DNA of 64,000 nt from Gordonia sp. PP30 (GTDB taxonomy: Bacteria > Actinomycetota > Actinomycetes > Mycobacteriales > Mycobacteriaceae), in the NCBI RefSeq assembly GCF_023100845.1, contig NZ_CP095864.1, positions 930,001-994,000 of the forward strand, in the 5' to 3' direction. The translations under genes were made by a program, and so were the position numbers. The notes under the pieces were generated by a model, which saw only the letters and a list, made by a program, of their open reading frames with translations, ran no database searches and was not told the DNA's origin. Positions 51,473 to 59,962 of the stretch are shown here, in pieces; position 1 is the first letter of the stretch; the number at the start of each line of letters is the position of its first letter.

Positions 51473-51949
51473 ATGGCGTCCCGAGACCGCTCGACGACGA
51501 TCCTGCTCGCGATCGTCGCCACACTGCTGGCGATCGCGGTGGCCGTGGTGGTGACCATCGTCGTGCTGCACCGCGGGACCGGGGATGCGGCGCCGCCGGC
51601 GGGGGCCACGGCGACCGTCATCGAGACGGCTCCCGCCCCGCCGCCGGTATCGACGACCACCGAGACGGCCTATGTGCCGCCGCCGGTGCCGACGGGGTCG
51701 ACGGTGGTCGAGGGCGGGCCGTGTCTGGAGTCAGAAGCGCGGAGTTTCGGTACGGCGGCGGACGGGGAGAGCCTGGTCTGCAACTACATGGGCGCCGACG
51801 GCGGCTACGTCTGGGTGGGCCACGCCGAGAACTCGGGCGAGGTCCACGACATCGGCGAGCCGTGCGACATCTCCGTCGACCGCGTCGCCCAGGATCCGAG
51901 CGGCAAAGCGATCATGTGCGGGGGCGAGACGTGGGTCGGCGGTCCCTGA
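51473..51949 (+). CDS. Membrane-anchored extracytoplasmic Cys-containing protein, unknown
   Basis: A 158-residue protein. N-terminal helix TILLAIVATLLAIAVAVVVTIVV anchors it; a Pro/Thr linker (APAPPPVSTTTETAYVPPP) follows. The C-terminal 80 residues have four Cys (GPCLESEA, LVCNYMG, EPCDISV, IMCGG) that could form two disulfides outside the cell. Relatives of this layout are common in mycolata but uncharacterised. ATG 51470 is also possible. Confidence 0.6.
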   Translation: MASRDRSTTILLAIVATLLAIAVAVVVTIVVLHRGTGDAAPPAGATATVIETAPAPPPVSTTTETAYVPPPVPTGSTVVEGGPCLESEARSFGTAADGESLVCNYMGADGGYVWVGHAENSGEVHDIGEPCDISVDRVAQDPSGKAIMCGGETWVGGP

Positions 51950-52043
51950 AGTCCGGTGACGCCGTGGGGAGGTCCGTCGGCGGTGCCCACGATCGGGTCA
52001 TCAGCCCCGGGCCTTCGCGGGCTGCGAGTCCCGGAGATGCCGG

Positions 52044-52075
52044 AACGCCCCGGTGAAATGAATCACCGGGGCGTT
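52044..52075 (-). terminator. Terminator after the cold-shock gene
   Basis: AACGCCCCGGTGA (52044-52056) and TCACCGGGGCGTT (52063-52075) form a perfect 13-bp stem with a 6-nt loop. It lies 16 nt past the csp stop reading the minus strand. Confidence 0.85.
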
Positions 52076-52090
52076 CTGGGTGTATCGGTC

Positions 52091-52294
52091 TCAGACCGCG
52101 GAGACGTTCGTCGCCTGCGGGCCCTTGGCGCCCTGCTCGATGTCGAACTCGACGCGCTGAGCCTCTTCCAGGTTGCGGAAGCCGCTACCGGAGATCGAGG
52201 AGTAGTGGACGAAGACGTCCTCGCCACCACCGTCGGGAGCGATGAAGCCGAAGCCCTTTTCGCCGTTGAACCACTTGACGGTTCCCTGTGCCAT
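52091..52294 (-). CDS. cspA: Cold-shock protein
   Basis: A 67-residue single OB-fold RNA chaperone. [20 protein letters not shown] carries RNP1 (KGFGFI) and DVFVHYSSI is RNP2. It closely matches actinobacterial CspA proteins. The 52295-52437 leader shared with the divergent gene is AT-richer and may include the long 5' UTR typical of csp genes. Confidence 0.97.
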   Translation of the reverse strand: MAQGTVKWFNGEKGFGFIAPDGGGEDVFVHYSSISGSGFRNLEEAQRVEFDIEQGAKGPQATNVSAV

Positions 52295-52437
52295 GCTTAT
52301 TTACTGCCTTCTTCAGAGTGTCAGACCAAGATTCTGGCCCCGGTTCACTATGTCACGTCTCGCCCGGAATTGGGAGACCGGGACGCAGATTTCTTGGTGA
52401 ACGCTGGTCGGCGGCCTGCGACGGTACCGTGTCCGGG

Positions 52438-53781
52438 GTGAACTTCCTGCGGAAGCTGCTCTCGACATGGCGGGGCCGACTGCTCGTCTTCGGTGTGCTC
52501 GCGGTGGTGGCGCTGATGGTGGCCGGTCTGATCGCTTCGGCCCGCCGGGCGGCGGAACTGGCGAAGCAGCCGCCGTCGCCGCTCAGTGCGGTGACCCCGG
52601 AACTGTCGTCCCTGACGGCACAGCCGGCCATGCGCTGGACCTTCCCCGCCGAGCAGCCGGAATTCGTGGCGGCACCGGTCGGGGGCGACAGCCGCCGCGT
52701 GCTCTACGCACTGCGGGACGACCCGTTCAGCGCCTGGTCACTCGCCGTCGTACGGGCGACGACGGGCGAGCGGATCGCCACCATCGGCCTGGGCGAGAAG
52801 ACCGCCGTGCCGGACTGCCTGGTGAACGACGCCCGCGCGTTGTGCGCCGTCGGCGGGCCGGACGGCCCGGAACTCTTCTTCCTCGACCTCGACGCGGGCA
52901 AGGTGGTTCAGCGTGTGACCGGCACCGGCGCGGCGGCCGGCTACCCGGTGGGCGACGGCTTCCTGGTCTGGTCCCCGGACAGTCCGCCCACCCGCTTCCG
53001 TACCGACGGCACCGTCGTGTGGCGGGCGAGCGGCGACTCGTTCGTCGCCTCGCCCGGGGCGCACACGGTCTACGAACTCCACAAGAAGCCCGGTGCCGAC
53101 GGCGAGGGCATCGTCCGGTCGGCCGACGACGGCCGTGAGTTGGTCAAGATCACCGTCAAGCAGGGACAGCAGGTGCGCTACCTCGGCTATCCGGGTGGCT
53201 TCGCGCTCGAACGGGGCGGCAACGCGATCCGGTTCTTCGACGGCCGAGGCACGGCGCTGCCCGGCGCGGTGTCGGCCGAAGGCGGGCAGCGGCTCGCGGC
53301 GGTCACCATGTCGCCGGTACCCCGGGACGACCGGTTCGACGCCGGGCTCGCGTACCGGCCGCTTCCGGCCGCCCCCGTCCCGGTGGTGCTCGAAGAACGC
53401 GACGACCGTGACGTCGTCGTCGTGGCACTGGACCCCGCGCAGAAGCGGAACCTCTGGAAGAAGACGGTGTCGCAACGCGACGCGTCGAAGATCCAGGTGT
53501 GGGGTGTGGGCAAGCAAGTGCTGGTCGACGCCGGTGCCGGTCACTGCTACGCCTTCGCGGCCGCGAACGGGTCCGGGGGCGCCATCCCGTGCTCGCCGGT
53601 GCTCGGCACCGACGGTGAGGACCTGGCGATGCTGACCTACTTCAGCGACGGCCGGGTCGACACCTCCGCGGTGGTGGCCTACCGCCCGGGAGACGCGGTC
53701 CACCAGCGCTGGCGCGTCCCGCTCGACGGTGCGGCGGCGTTCGGCGGCGGCCTCTACGGCACGGAGGGCCGCCTGTCCTGA
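52438..53781 (+). CDS. Membrane-anchored beta-propeller-like protein
   Basis: A 447-residue protein. N-terminal TM is LLVFGVLAVVALMVAGLIASA; the rest is beta-rich with repeated blades (FLVWSPDSPPTRFRTDGTVVW, VVALDPAQKRNLWKKTV) and resembles PQQ/WD-type propellers. A Cys pair (PDCLVNDARALCAV) could form a disulfide outside. GTG 52438 is chosen; GTG 52429 is in frame and close to a TACCGT -10-like box, so the message may be leaderless. Function unknown. Confidence 0.7.
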   Translation: MNFLRKLLSTWRGRLLVFGVLAVVALMVAGLIASARRAAELAKQPPSPLSAVTPELSSLTAQPAMRWTFPAEQPEFVAAPVGGDSRRVLYALRDDPFSAWSLAVVRATTGERIATIGLGEKTAVPDCLVNDARALCAVGGPDGPELFFLDLDAGKVVQRVTGTGAAAGYPVGDGFLVWSPDSPPTRFRTDGTVVWRASGDSFVASPGAHTVYELHKKPGADGEGIVRSADDGRELVKITVKQGQQVRYLGYPGGFALERGGNAIRFFDGRGTALPGAVSAEGGQRLAAVTMSPVPRDDRFDAGLAYRPLPAAPVPVVLEERDDRDVVVVALDPAQKRNLWKKTVSQRDASKIQVWGVGKQVLVDAGAGHCYAFAAANGSGGAIPCSPVLGTDGEDLAMLTYFSDGRVDTSAVVAYRPGDAVHQRWRVPLDGAAAFGGGLYGTEGRLS

Positions 53782-53792
53782 CCCCCGAATAG

Positions 53793-53832
53793 ACTCACGC
53801 CGTCCACCCCGGCTGGGGCGAACGGCGTGAGT
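53793..53832. terminator. Bidirectional terminator between the propeller gene and the 30-codon gene
   Basis: ACTCACGCCGT (53793-53803) and ACGGCGTGAGT (53822-53832) are perfectly complementary, with inner CCCC/GGGG pairs. Confidence 0.8.
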
Positions 53833-53861
53833 ATCCTCCGACAGGAAATGCGGTCCGGCGA

Positions 53862-53954
53862 TCAGCCGCCGAGGCCGAGGGTGATGGCGATGTGCAGCAG
53901 GTCGCCGCCGAAGACGGTGAAGCTGTCGAAGAACTGGGTCAGGGCGGGGAACAT
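53862..53954 (-). CDS. 30-residue hydrophobic peptide, possible small channel-forming or membrane peptide
   Basis: ATG 53954 follows an excellent Shine-Dalgarno site (AAAGGAAA) and a structured leader; a terminator follows the stop. The peptide reads MFPALTQFFDSF then TVFGGDLLHIAITLGLGG, using preferred GC-ending codons throughout. It has no signal peptide. The FGG motif and amphipathic helix recall short PorA/PorH-type channel peptides of mycolata, which also lack signal peptides. That is a resemblance, not proven homology. Confidence 0.55.
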   Translation of the reverse strand: MFPALTQFFDSFTVFGGDLLHIAITLGLGG

Positions 53955-53968
53955 GGTGTTTCCTTTCG

Positions 53969-54015
53969 TTGGGGTGAAGCACATCGTTCGATGTGAGAAA
54001 AGCGTTGCACCCCAA
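53969..54015 (-). promoter_or_regulatory. Structured 5' leader of the 30-codon gene
   Basis: TTGGGGTG (53969-53976) pairs with CACCCCAA (54008-54015), enclosing a second dyad CACATCG/CGATGTG (53980-53986/53989-53995). It ends 15 nt before the start codon. It could be an RNA hairpin controlling translation or a DNA operator. In 54016-54302 I see nothing else except the downstream gene's leader. Confidence 0.45.
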
Positions 54016-54302
54016 GCGCTTTCAGCTCTGCAGTGCGGCGCCGAATCACATTGGAGGCGTCATGTGATGCCACCCATACCCGCTTCCGTGAGGACCGGTT
54101 CGCGGCGCTTCACCTCCGGAAACCCCGGCGATCGCCGGATCGGGTCAGTCTGACCGAAATCCTCCGGTCACGCGCTGTTCACTCGCGCGGATCCGGGTGC
54201 GGACCGTATCGCGACTTAGGACCCTTGAGTAGTCCTTGAGCTTCGGCATAGAGTGCTGAGGCCGTGGTTCACTCGGCGCCGGACACGAGGGGGACTGTGG
54301 CG

Positions 54303-55400
54303 ATGGATCGATCCGAGCAGAAGGCGGCCTTCGGGCGAATCAAACGGCTGGGCGTGCTGTCGTGGTCGGCGCTGGGCGTGATCGCCTTGATCGTGGTGGT
54401 CTTCCTCGCTCTGGCCGCGGTCAGCGGCATCCTCATCCCGCTCGCGGTCGCGGTGATCCTCGGCGTGGTGCTGGAGCCGATGGTCGGGTTCCTGGAGCGG
54501 CATCGCTGCCCGACCTCCCTGGCCACGGCGATCACGCTGCTCGTCGCGCTGGCGGTCCTCGCCGGCACCATCGCGATCGTCGTCTTCGGGTTCATCGATC
54601 AGTGGTCGGAGATCCAGGCCCAGCTGACCGCGGGCTGGGACAGTCTCCTCAAGTGGGTTGAGACGCTCGACATCGAGGATGCCTGGATGGAGCGCGGCCG
54701 GGCGGCGCTCGACGACGTGGCCCCCGCGGTCGGCTCGGGTGTCCTCGGCGCGGTGACGAGTACCTTCTACGGCACCATCTCGCTCGTCATGGGTGTCTTC
54801 TTCGGCGTCTTCTTCCTGTTCTTCGTCCTGCGCGACAGCCGGCGGTTCGCCGCCTGGTTCGCCACCGTCGCACACCTCGACCTCGGCACCGTCGACGAGG
54901 TCACCGAGATCTCCCGCCAGTCGATCCGCGGCTACTTCCGCGGCACCGCGATCACCGCCGTCCTCACCGCGCCGATCTTCATGATCCCGCTGTTCATCCT
55001 TGGTGTGCCACTGGCGATCCCGATCTTCATCCTGTATTTCTTCCTCTCCTTCGTGCCCTTCCTCGGGGCGTGGATCGCCGGGGCGTTCGTGGTGATCATC
55101 GCCTTCGGATCGGGCGGTACGACGGCCGCGGCGGTCATGGCGGTGACCTTCCTGATCTCCAACGGCACCATCCAGAGCGCGGTCAGTTCGTGGGCGCTCG
55201 GTTCGTCGCTGCGGCTGCATCCGATCTCGGTGCTGCTGGCGACCATCATCGGTGGCACCATCGCCGGTCTGCTCGGGATGGTCCTGGGCGCACCGGTGCT
55301 CGCGGCCGTCGTGAAGTCGGTGGAGGCGGTCGGTCGACGCCGCCGGGCCGATCACTCGCAGGCGATACCGTCGCCGTCACGGTCGAGCTTGGCGGAGTAG
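54303..55400 (+). CDS. AI-2E family transporter
   Basis: A 365-residue membrane protein with about eight helices. The family pattern is seen in ILIPLAVAVILGVVLEPMVGFLERHRCP, VFFLFFVLRDSRRFAAWFA, LGVPLAIPIFILYFFLSFVPFLGAWIAGAF and LHPISVLLATIIGGTIAGLLGMVLGAPV. Members export signalling molecules or exchange ions. ATG 54303 is chosen, with GTG 54297 as alternative. The 3' end overlaps the convergent HNH gene by 49 nt. Confidence 0.88.
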   Translation: MDRSEQKAAFGRIKRLGVLSWSALGVIALIVVVFLALAAVSGILIPLAVAVILGVVLEPMVGFLERHRCPTSLATAITLLVALAVLAGTIAIVVFGFIDQWSEIQAQLTAGWDSLLKWVETLDIEDAWMERGRAALDDVAPAVGSGVLGAVTSTFYGTISLVMGVFFGVFFLFFVLRDSRRFAAWFATVAHLDLGTVDEVTEISRQSIRGYFRGTAITAVLTAPIFMIPLFILGVPLAIPIFILYFFLSFVPFLGAWIAGAFVVIIAFGSGGTTAAAVMAVTFLISNGTIQSAVSSWALGSSLRLHPISVLLATIIGGTIAGLLGMVLGAPVLAAVVKSVEAVGRRRRADHSQAIPSPSRSSLAE

Positions 55401-56344
55401 CCGGGCTCGCCGCGAAGCAGCGGCGCCTTGCCCGCGGCCCGGACCGCCGCGCAGTTCTCGTAGTAGACGTCGCCGCCGGCCTGCGGGGTCTCCACCAGCG
55501 GCCGGGGCCGCGGCGTCTCGGGCGTCTCGCCGGGGGTGGTCGTCGACGTGTTCTCGTCGGCCGGTGCGGTACCGCCGCACCCGGTGAGCACCCGCGTCAT
55601 CGCCGCCTTCTCCGCGGGCGTCACCCACAGCCGGTAGGCGGCCTTCACCTCGATCTGCCGGGCCACGTAGGTGCAGCGATAGCGCCGGTTGGGCGGGAGC
55701 CAGGTGGCGGTATCGCCGTCGCCCTTGGCCTGGTTGGTGGGACCGTCGACGGCCTGAAGATTGCGCGGGTCGTTCGCGAAGTCGCGCCGTTCGTCGGACG
55801 ACAGCTGCTGCGCGCCCTTCTGCCACGCATCCGACAGCGCCACCAGGTGATCGATCTGCACCGCCGCGGACGACGACTCGCCCCGGGTGAACGCGATCGT
55901 CTTGCCGGTGTACGCATCATCGAGGGTGCCGGCGGCGACGACGCAGTCGCGGGTGCCGGCCTTCGCGACGACACCGGTCAGGTCGCGGCGCAGGATGTCG
56001 TTGCGGGTGTCGCAGCCGTTGTGCCCGAACTCGACGTTCACGTCGTCGCTCCAGCGCTGGCCGAACAGGTCGCGCGCGTACCCGGTCTTCGGCGCGCGGC
56101 CCTTGACCGGCAGCGTGCCCAGGGTGGTCAGTGCGGCGGTCGCGGCCTGATCGGCGCTCCCGGTGTCCCGGCTCGTCGGTGCCGCCGCGGTGGTGGTGTC
56201 CGCTGTCCGGTCCGTACCGGATGTGGCAACGGCCGACGACGAGTCCGCGGCCTGCATGGTGTCCTGCGGGCCGCAGCCGGACAGCGACAGCACCGCGCCG
56301 ACCGCTGCGGCGAGCACGACACGTCGTCGAGCAGTGACTTTCAC
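55352..56344 (-). CDS. HNH (DUF1524-type) nuclease-like lipoprotein with excalibur domain
   Basis: A 330-residue exported protein. The lipobox SLSGC places Cys at residue 24. The nuclease-like domain (about 95-240) contains GCDTRNDILRRDL, the motif VQIDHLVALSDAWQKGA and NLQAVDGPTNQAKGDGD, as in GmrSD-type/DUF1524 HNH proteins. The C-terminal excalibur calcium-binding motif is YYENCAAVRAAGKAP and DRDGDGIACE. It probably degrades extracellular nucleic acid. The start is GTG 56344. Confidence 0.88.
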   Translation of the reverse strand: MKVTARRRVVLAAAVGAVLSLSGCGPQDTMQAADSSSAVATSGTDRTADTTTAAAPTSRDTGSADQAATAALTTLGTLPVKGRAPKTGYARDLFGQRWSDDVNVEFGHNGCDTRNDILRRDLTGVVAKAGTRDCVVAAGTLDDAYTGKTIAFTRGESSSAAVQIDHLVALSDAWQKGAQQLSSDERRDFANDPRNLQAVDGPTNQAKGDGDTATWLPPNRRYRCTYVARQIEVKAAYRLWVTPAEKAAMTRVLTGCGGTAPADENTSTTTPGETPETPRPRPLVETPQAGGDVYYENCAAVRAAGKAPLLRGEPGYSAKLDRDGDGIACE

Positions 56345-56410
56345 TCCGACCCCCGGGTAACTGAAGACTCTCGCCCCAGTATCGCGGATCGACGCGTAGG
56401 GTCCGAAATC

Positions 56411-57832
56411 GTGAGCCTCGACCAGAATTCCTCCGATACCCAGCCCGTCGTCACCGTGATCGCGGGCGAGATCCGCGGAACCACCACCGGCGGCATCAGC
56501 GCCTTCCTCGGGATCCCGTACGCCGCACCGCCGACGGGCCGGGCGGCTTTCGAGCCGCCGGCCCCCGCCGAGCCGTGGACGGGAGTCCGCGATGCGACGT
56601 CGTACGGCCCGACCGCGCCGCAGGTCGGCTATCCGGCACCGATCGCCGCGATCCTCGACAACGTCATCGAACTCGGTGACGACTACCTCAACCTGAACGT
56701 CTGGACGCCGGACCCGAATGCCGACGGGCTGCCGGTGATGGTGTGGATTCACGGCGGGGCGTTCGCGCGCGGCTCCAATCGTCTTCCGATGTACGCCGGG
56801 GACACCTTCGCCCGCGACGGAGTGGTCGCGGTCGGTATCAACTACCGGCTCGGTGTTCCCGGCTTCGGGTCGGTCGACGGGGCTCCGGAGAATCGCGGTC
56901 TGCTCGACCAGATCGCCGCGCTGACCTGGGTGCGCGAGAACATCGCCGCCTTCGGCGGCGACCCCGCGCGGGTGACGATCTTCGGGGAGTCGGCGGGCGC
57001 GATGAGCGTCGCGTCACTTCTCTCCTCGCCACTGGCCGAGGGGCTGTTCCAGCAGGCGGTGATGGAGAGCGGCGGCGGGCACATCGCCGCCGACCCCGCC
57101 GATGCGCGCCGGGTGACGGCGCGGATCGCCGAGATCGCCGGGGTCTCGGCCGACGTCGACGGCCTCGCCTCGCTGTCCCGCGAGGCACTGCTCTCCGCGC
57201 AGACGCAGGCGGCGCTCGAGCTGACACTGAACCCGGACCCGGCGATCTGGGGCCGCACCGTCGTCGACCAGGGCATGGGCATCATGGGGGTGTTCCCGGT
57301 GCTCGACGGTGCGGTGCTGCCGGACGTCCCGGTGGCCTCGATCGCCGCGGGCGCCGGGCGCGGTGTGCCGCTGCTGGCCGGCTGGAACGCCGACGAGTTC
57401 CGCTTCTTCCTGGTTCCGACGGGGGTGGCCGCGATGGCGACTCCAGAACTGGCCCGCGGCATGCTGCTGCGCTCGAATATGGACACCGCCGACCTGGATG
57501 CCCGCCTGGCCGCGGGGGAGTCGGCCGGCGACGCGCTGTGCGCGGCGCTGACCGCGGTCGCGTTCGCGCTGCCGACGCGGGCGATCGCCGAGCTGCGGGC
57601 GGACTCGGCGACGTACCTGTTCGAGTTCGACTCCCCGAGCCCGGTCGCCGACATCCGCGCCGGCCACGCGGTGGAGATCCCGTTCGTCTTCGACCACCTC
57701 GCCGATGCGGAGCGGCTCGCCGGACCGGAGCCGGATCAGCGGGTCGCCGACGACATGCACGGCGCCTGGGTCCGCTTCGCCGTCACCGGCGATCCCGGCT
57801 GGCCCGCCGGGGAGATCCACCGCTTCGCCTGA
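56411..57832 (+). CDS. Type-B carboxylesterase
   Basis: A 473-residue alpha/beta-hydrolase. Signatures are GIPYAAPPTGRAAF, LNLNVWTP, the oxyanion-hole VWIHGGAFARGS, GESAGA with nucleophile Ser194, and a His in the C-terminal part (AGHAVEIPFVFDHL). No signal peptide is present, so it is cytosolic. Start GTG 56411. The natural substrate is unknown. Confidence 0.92.
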   Translation: MSLDQNSSDTQPVVTVIAGEIRGTTTGGISAFLGIPYAAPPTGRAAFEPPAPAEPWTGVRDATSYGPTAPQVGYPAPIAAILDNVIELGDDYLNLNVWTPDPNADGLPVMVWIHGGAFARGSNRLPMYAGDTFARDGVVAVGINYRLGVPGFGSVDGAPENRGLLDQIAALTWVRENIAAFGGDPARVTIFGESAGAMSVASLLSSPLAEGLFQQAVMESGGGHIAADPADARRVTARIAEIAGVSADVDGLASLSREALLSAQTQAALELTLNPDPAIWGRTVVDQGMGIMGVFPVLDGAVLPDVPVASIAAGAGRGVPLLAGWNADEFRFFLVPTGVAAMATPELARGMLLRSNMDTADLDARLAAGESAGDALCAALTAVAFALPTRAIAELRADSATYLFEFDSPSPVADIRAGHAVEIPFVFDHLADAERLAGPEPDQRVADDMHGAWVRFAVTGDPGWPAGEIHRFA

Positions 57833-57842
57833 CCCGCCGGAG

Positions 57843-59528
57843 TCAGTGGACGAGGAGTCCGGCCAGCATCCCGGCGACGTCGGTGATCGGCATCCCCGAC
57901 ACGCCACCGGGCGCCCCCGCCGTGCGCTCGGAGCCGGGGATGTCCGGCCCACGATCGACGTAGGGGGTCGGCGTCTCGCCGCGGAGGATCGTCACCAGGT
58001 TCCCGAACGCGGTCGAATCGGGATCTTCGAGGTACGCCGAGTGCGCGTCCATCCCCGCGACCAGCGCGCCGGGATGCTTGCCGTGCGGACCGTAGAACCC
58101 GGTGTCCAGGCGCTGCACGCCGGGCACCGAGTCCGGATCGCCGCCGTGCACGGCGCCGCCGTACCGCTGCGCCACGTGGATCGGATCGCCGGGCGGGGTC
58201 ATCGAATAGCGGTGGACGTCCGGGTTCGGGTCGTGCCACGGCGTGTGGGCGACGCCGATGCCCGCGGAGGAGGCGAAGACGACGTTGTCGGCGCGCAGAC
58301 CGTACTGCTCGGCGGTGCCGAGCACCGAACCGCCGTACGAGTGGCCGATGTAGGTGGTCGGCGCACCGGGTGCCTGCGCGGCGATCTCGGCGTCGAGGGC
58401 GCGGCCGAAGCCGACCAGCGAGGCGCCCATCGTCGCGGCCGGTCCCGGGTCGACCGCGGTGCCGGTGACGCCCAGCGGGTCGCCCAGAGTGCTGTGCCCG
58501 CCCTCCGGGGCGATCCGCTGCGGCAGGTCGCCGTCGCAGTAGACGAAGACCGGGGCGCCCGAGCGGGCGGCCAGTTCGGCCGCCTTGCTCCGTGACTTGT
58601 CGCTGTTCCCGAGGTGGGAGCCGGTCCCCGGGATCAGCACTCCGACGCCGGGCACCCCGGGATGCAGCTCGCCGACCTGCTCGATGTAGCGGCCGTTGCC
58701 CGCGAGAGAGAAGGCGATGAACGTGCGGGGGACGAGTTCTCCGTCGCGGCCCCGCACCGGACGGAGGAGATCGGCGAGTTCACGGGCGCGGGATCCGCCG
58801 CCGCGGCCCTCCGCGTATTCCACGGCCAGCGCCACGCGGATGTTCACGTTGTTGGCCCGGGCCCGGTCGGCGAACGGGATGCCGTCGAGGTTGCCGAGTG
58901 TTTCCGGTCGCGTCGCGAGCAGGACGTCGATCTCCTCCGGCCAGAGCGACTCCCAGTACGCGCGACGCGCTTGCGGCGGCATGCGTTTGAGTGCCTCGAT
59001 GGCGCCGACCGGCATGTCCCAGCCGCCGCCCGGGGCGGCGATCAGCCGGCCGTGTCCGGTGAGCTGCCCGGCCCGCTCCGTCAGGCCGCGGCCGATCTCC
59101 GCGTCCAGGTCGCCGATCCTGTGCAGCAGCGGCGTGATGCGGCCCGCCAGATACGACGCGTCCGCGCTCCGCTCGGCCGCGGTGTGCGTCACCCGGCCGT
59201 CGTCGGTCACGGTGAAGCCCGCGGCCTCGGCGGCGCCGACCAGCTTCAGCAGTTCCGAGCGCATCGGGATGAGTTCGCCGCTCGCGCGCCTGCCGTCCGC
59301 GGCGACGGCCTCGAGGGCGGTCACCAGGCGCTTGCCGCGGGCCGCCTGAATCTCGATCGCACGTCCGGCGGCATCGTGGGTGGCGCCGATCCAGTCGCCG
59401 CCGCCGGACATGGCCGACTGCGCGCGTCCGGTGCCGCCGAAGATCGACTCGGCGCCGCGGTCGACGGTGCCGGTGGCCGGTTCCAGTTGCTCCAGCGGCC
59501 AGGCCCGTACCGCGCTGAGGCTGATCAC
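57843..59528 (-). CDS. DUF1023 alpha/beta-hydrolase with WXG-like helical N-terminus
   Basis: A 561-residue protein. The N-terminal 200 residues are helical (LEQLEPATGTVDRGAESIF, AGRAIEIQAARGKRLVTALE) and resemble type VII secretion substrates' helical hairpins. The C-terminal DUF1023 hydrolase has GVGVLIPGTGSHLGNSDKS and the nucleophile elbow TYIGHSYGGSVLG with Ser397; a His in YGGAVHGGDPD or DAHSAY may complete the triad. It overlaps the upstream small helical gene by 4 nt. Such pairs are common in mycolata and may be secreted esterases. Confidence 0.85.
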   Translation of the reverse strand: MISLSAVRAWPLEQLEPATGTVDRGAESIFGGTGRAQSAMSGGGDWIGATHDAAGRAIEIQAARGKRLVTALEAVAADGRRASGELIPMRSELLKLVGAAEAAGFTVTDDGRVTHTAAERSADASYLAGRITPLLHRIGDLDAEIGRGLTERAGQLTGHGRLIAAPGGGWDMPVGAIEALKRMPPQARRAYWESLWPEEIDVLLATRPETLGNLDGIPFADRARANNVNIRVALAVEYAEGRGGGSRARELADLLRPVRGRDGELVPRTFIAFSLAGNGRYIEQVGELHPGVPGVGVLIPGTGSHLGNSDKSRSKAAELAARSGAPVFVYCDGDLPQRIAPEGGHSTLGDPLGVTGTAVDPGPAATMGASLVGFGRALDAEIAAQAPGAPTTYIGHSYGGSVLGTAEQYGLRADNVVFASSAGIGVAHTPWHDPNPDVHRYSMTPPGDPIHVAQRYGGAVHGGDPDSVPGVQRLDTGFYGPHGKHPGALVAGMDAHSAYLEDPDSTAFGNLVTILRGETPTPYVDRGPDIPGSERTAGAPGGVSGMPITDVAGMLAGLLVH

Positions 59529-59809
59529 GACCCGCCGCCGATGATCGCCGCGGCGGCGGCCGCGTCCGACTCCTGGGTGAGCGCGTTGAAGCGGCCGACC
59601 GCGCGGCCGAGGGCCGCCAGCTCGTCACCGAGGCGTCCGGACGTCTGCTCGGCGGCCTCGGCGCACCGCAGCAGCCCGTCGAGCGTGGCGCACCCGAACG
59701 CCGGCGCGAGACCGGGCGTGAACCGCAGCCCGGTGAGGGTCTGCCCCTCGTGCTGCCAGGTGTCGGCGATGGTGTGCAGATGCTCCGGTGTGATCCCGAA
59801 CTCGCTCAT
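59525..59809 (-). CDS. EspC-like/WXG100-type small helical protein
   Basis: A 94-residue helical protein: MSEFGITPEHLHTIADTWQH, then DGLLRCAEAAEQTSGRLGDELAALGRAVGRFN and an Ala-rich end. Length and helix-turn-helix layout match EspC-like (DUF2580-type) partners of type VII secretion, although no W-x-G turn or YxxxD/E signal is evident. Its stop overlaps the hydrolase ATG (ATGA), indicating stoichiometric expression. Confidence 0.7.
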   Translation of the reverse strand: MSEFGITPEHLHTIADTWQHEGQTLTGLRFTPGLAPAFGCATLDGLLRCAEAAEQTSGRLGDELAALGRAVGRFNALTQESDAAAAAAIIGGGS

Positions 59810-59895
59810 GAGAACCCCCGTGGTCGATGCGATGTCCTCCCATTGACGCGCATCGCGCCTCCGCGTGGGTGGCGCTGTCCACAGGCCGGACGAGT

Positions 59896-59923
59896 CCGCC
59901 CGGGCTGTCCACAGCCCGGGCGG
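59896..59923 (-). terminator. Terminator of the second diiron-oxygenase operon
   Basis: CCGCCCGGGCTG (59896-59907) and CAGCCCGGGCGG (59912-59923) form a perfect 12-bp stem with loop TCCA, 40 nt past the reductase stop. Confidence 0.75.
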
Positions 59924-59962
59924 TCGATCTCGGTGTTCTCTTGTGTTCGGTGTGCCTCTGCG

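Noticed and set aside
55070-57832. A 920-codon + strand open frame
   Set aside because: Only its C-terminal half, from GTG 56411, is a carboxylesterase; the rest is antisense to the HNH lipoprotein gene.
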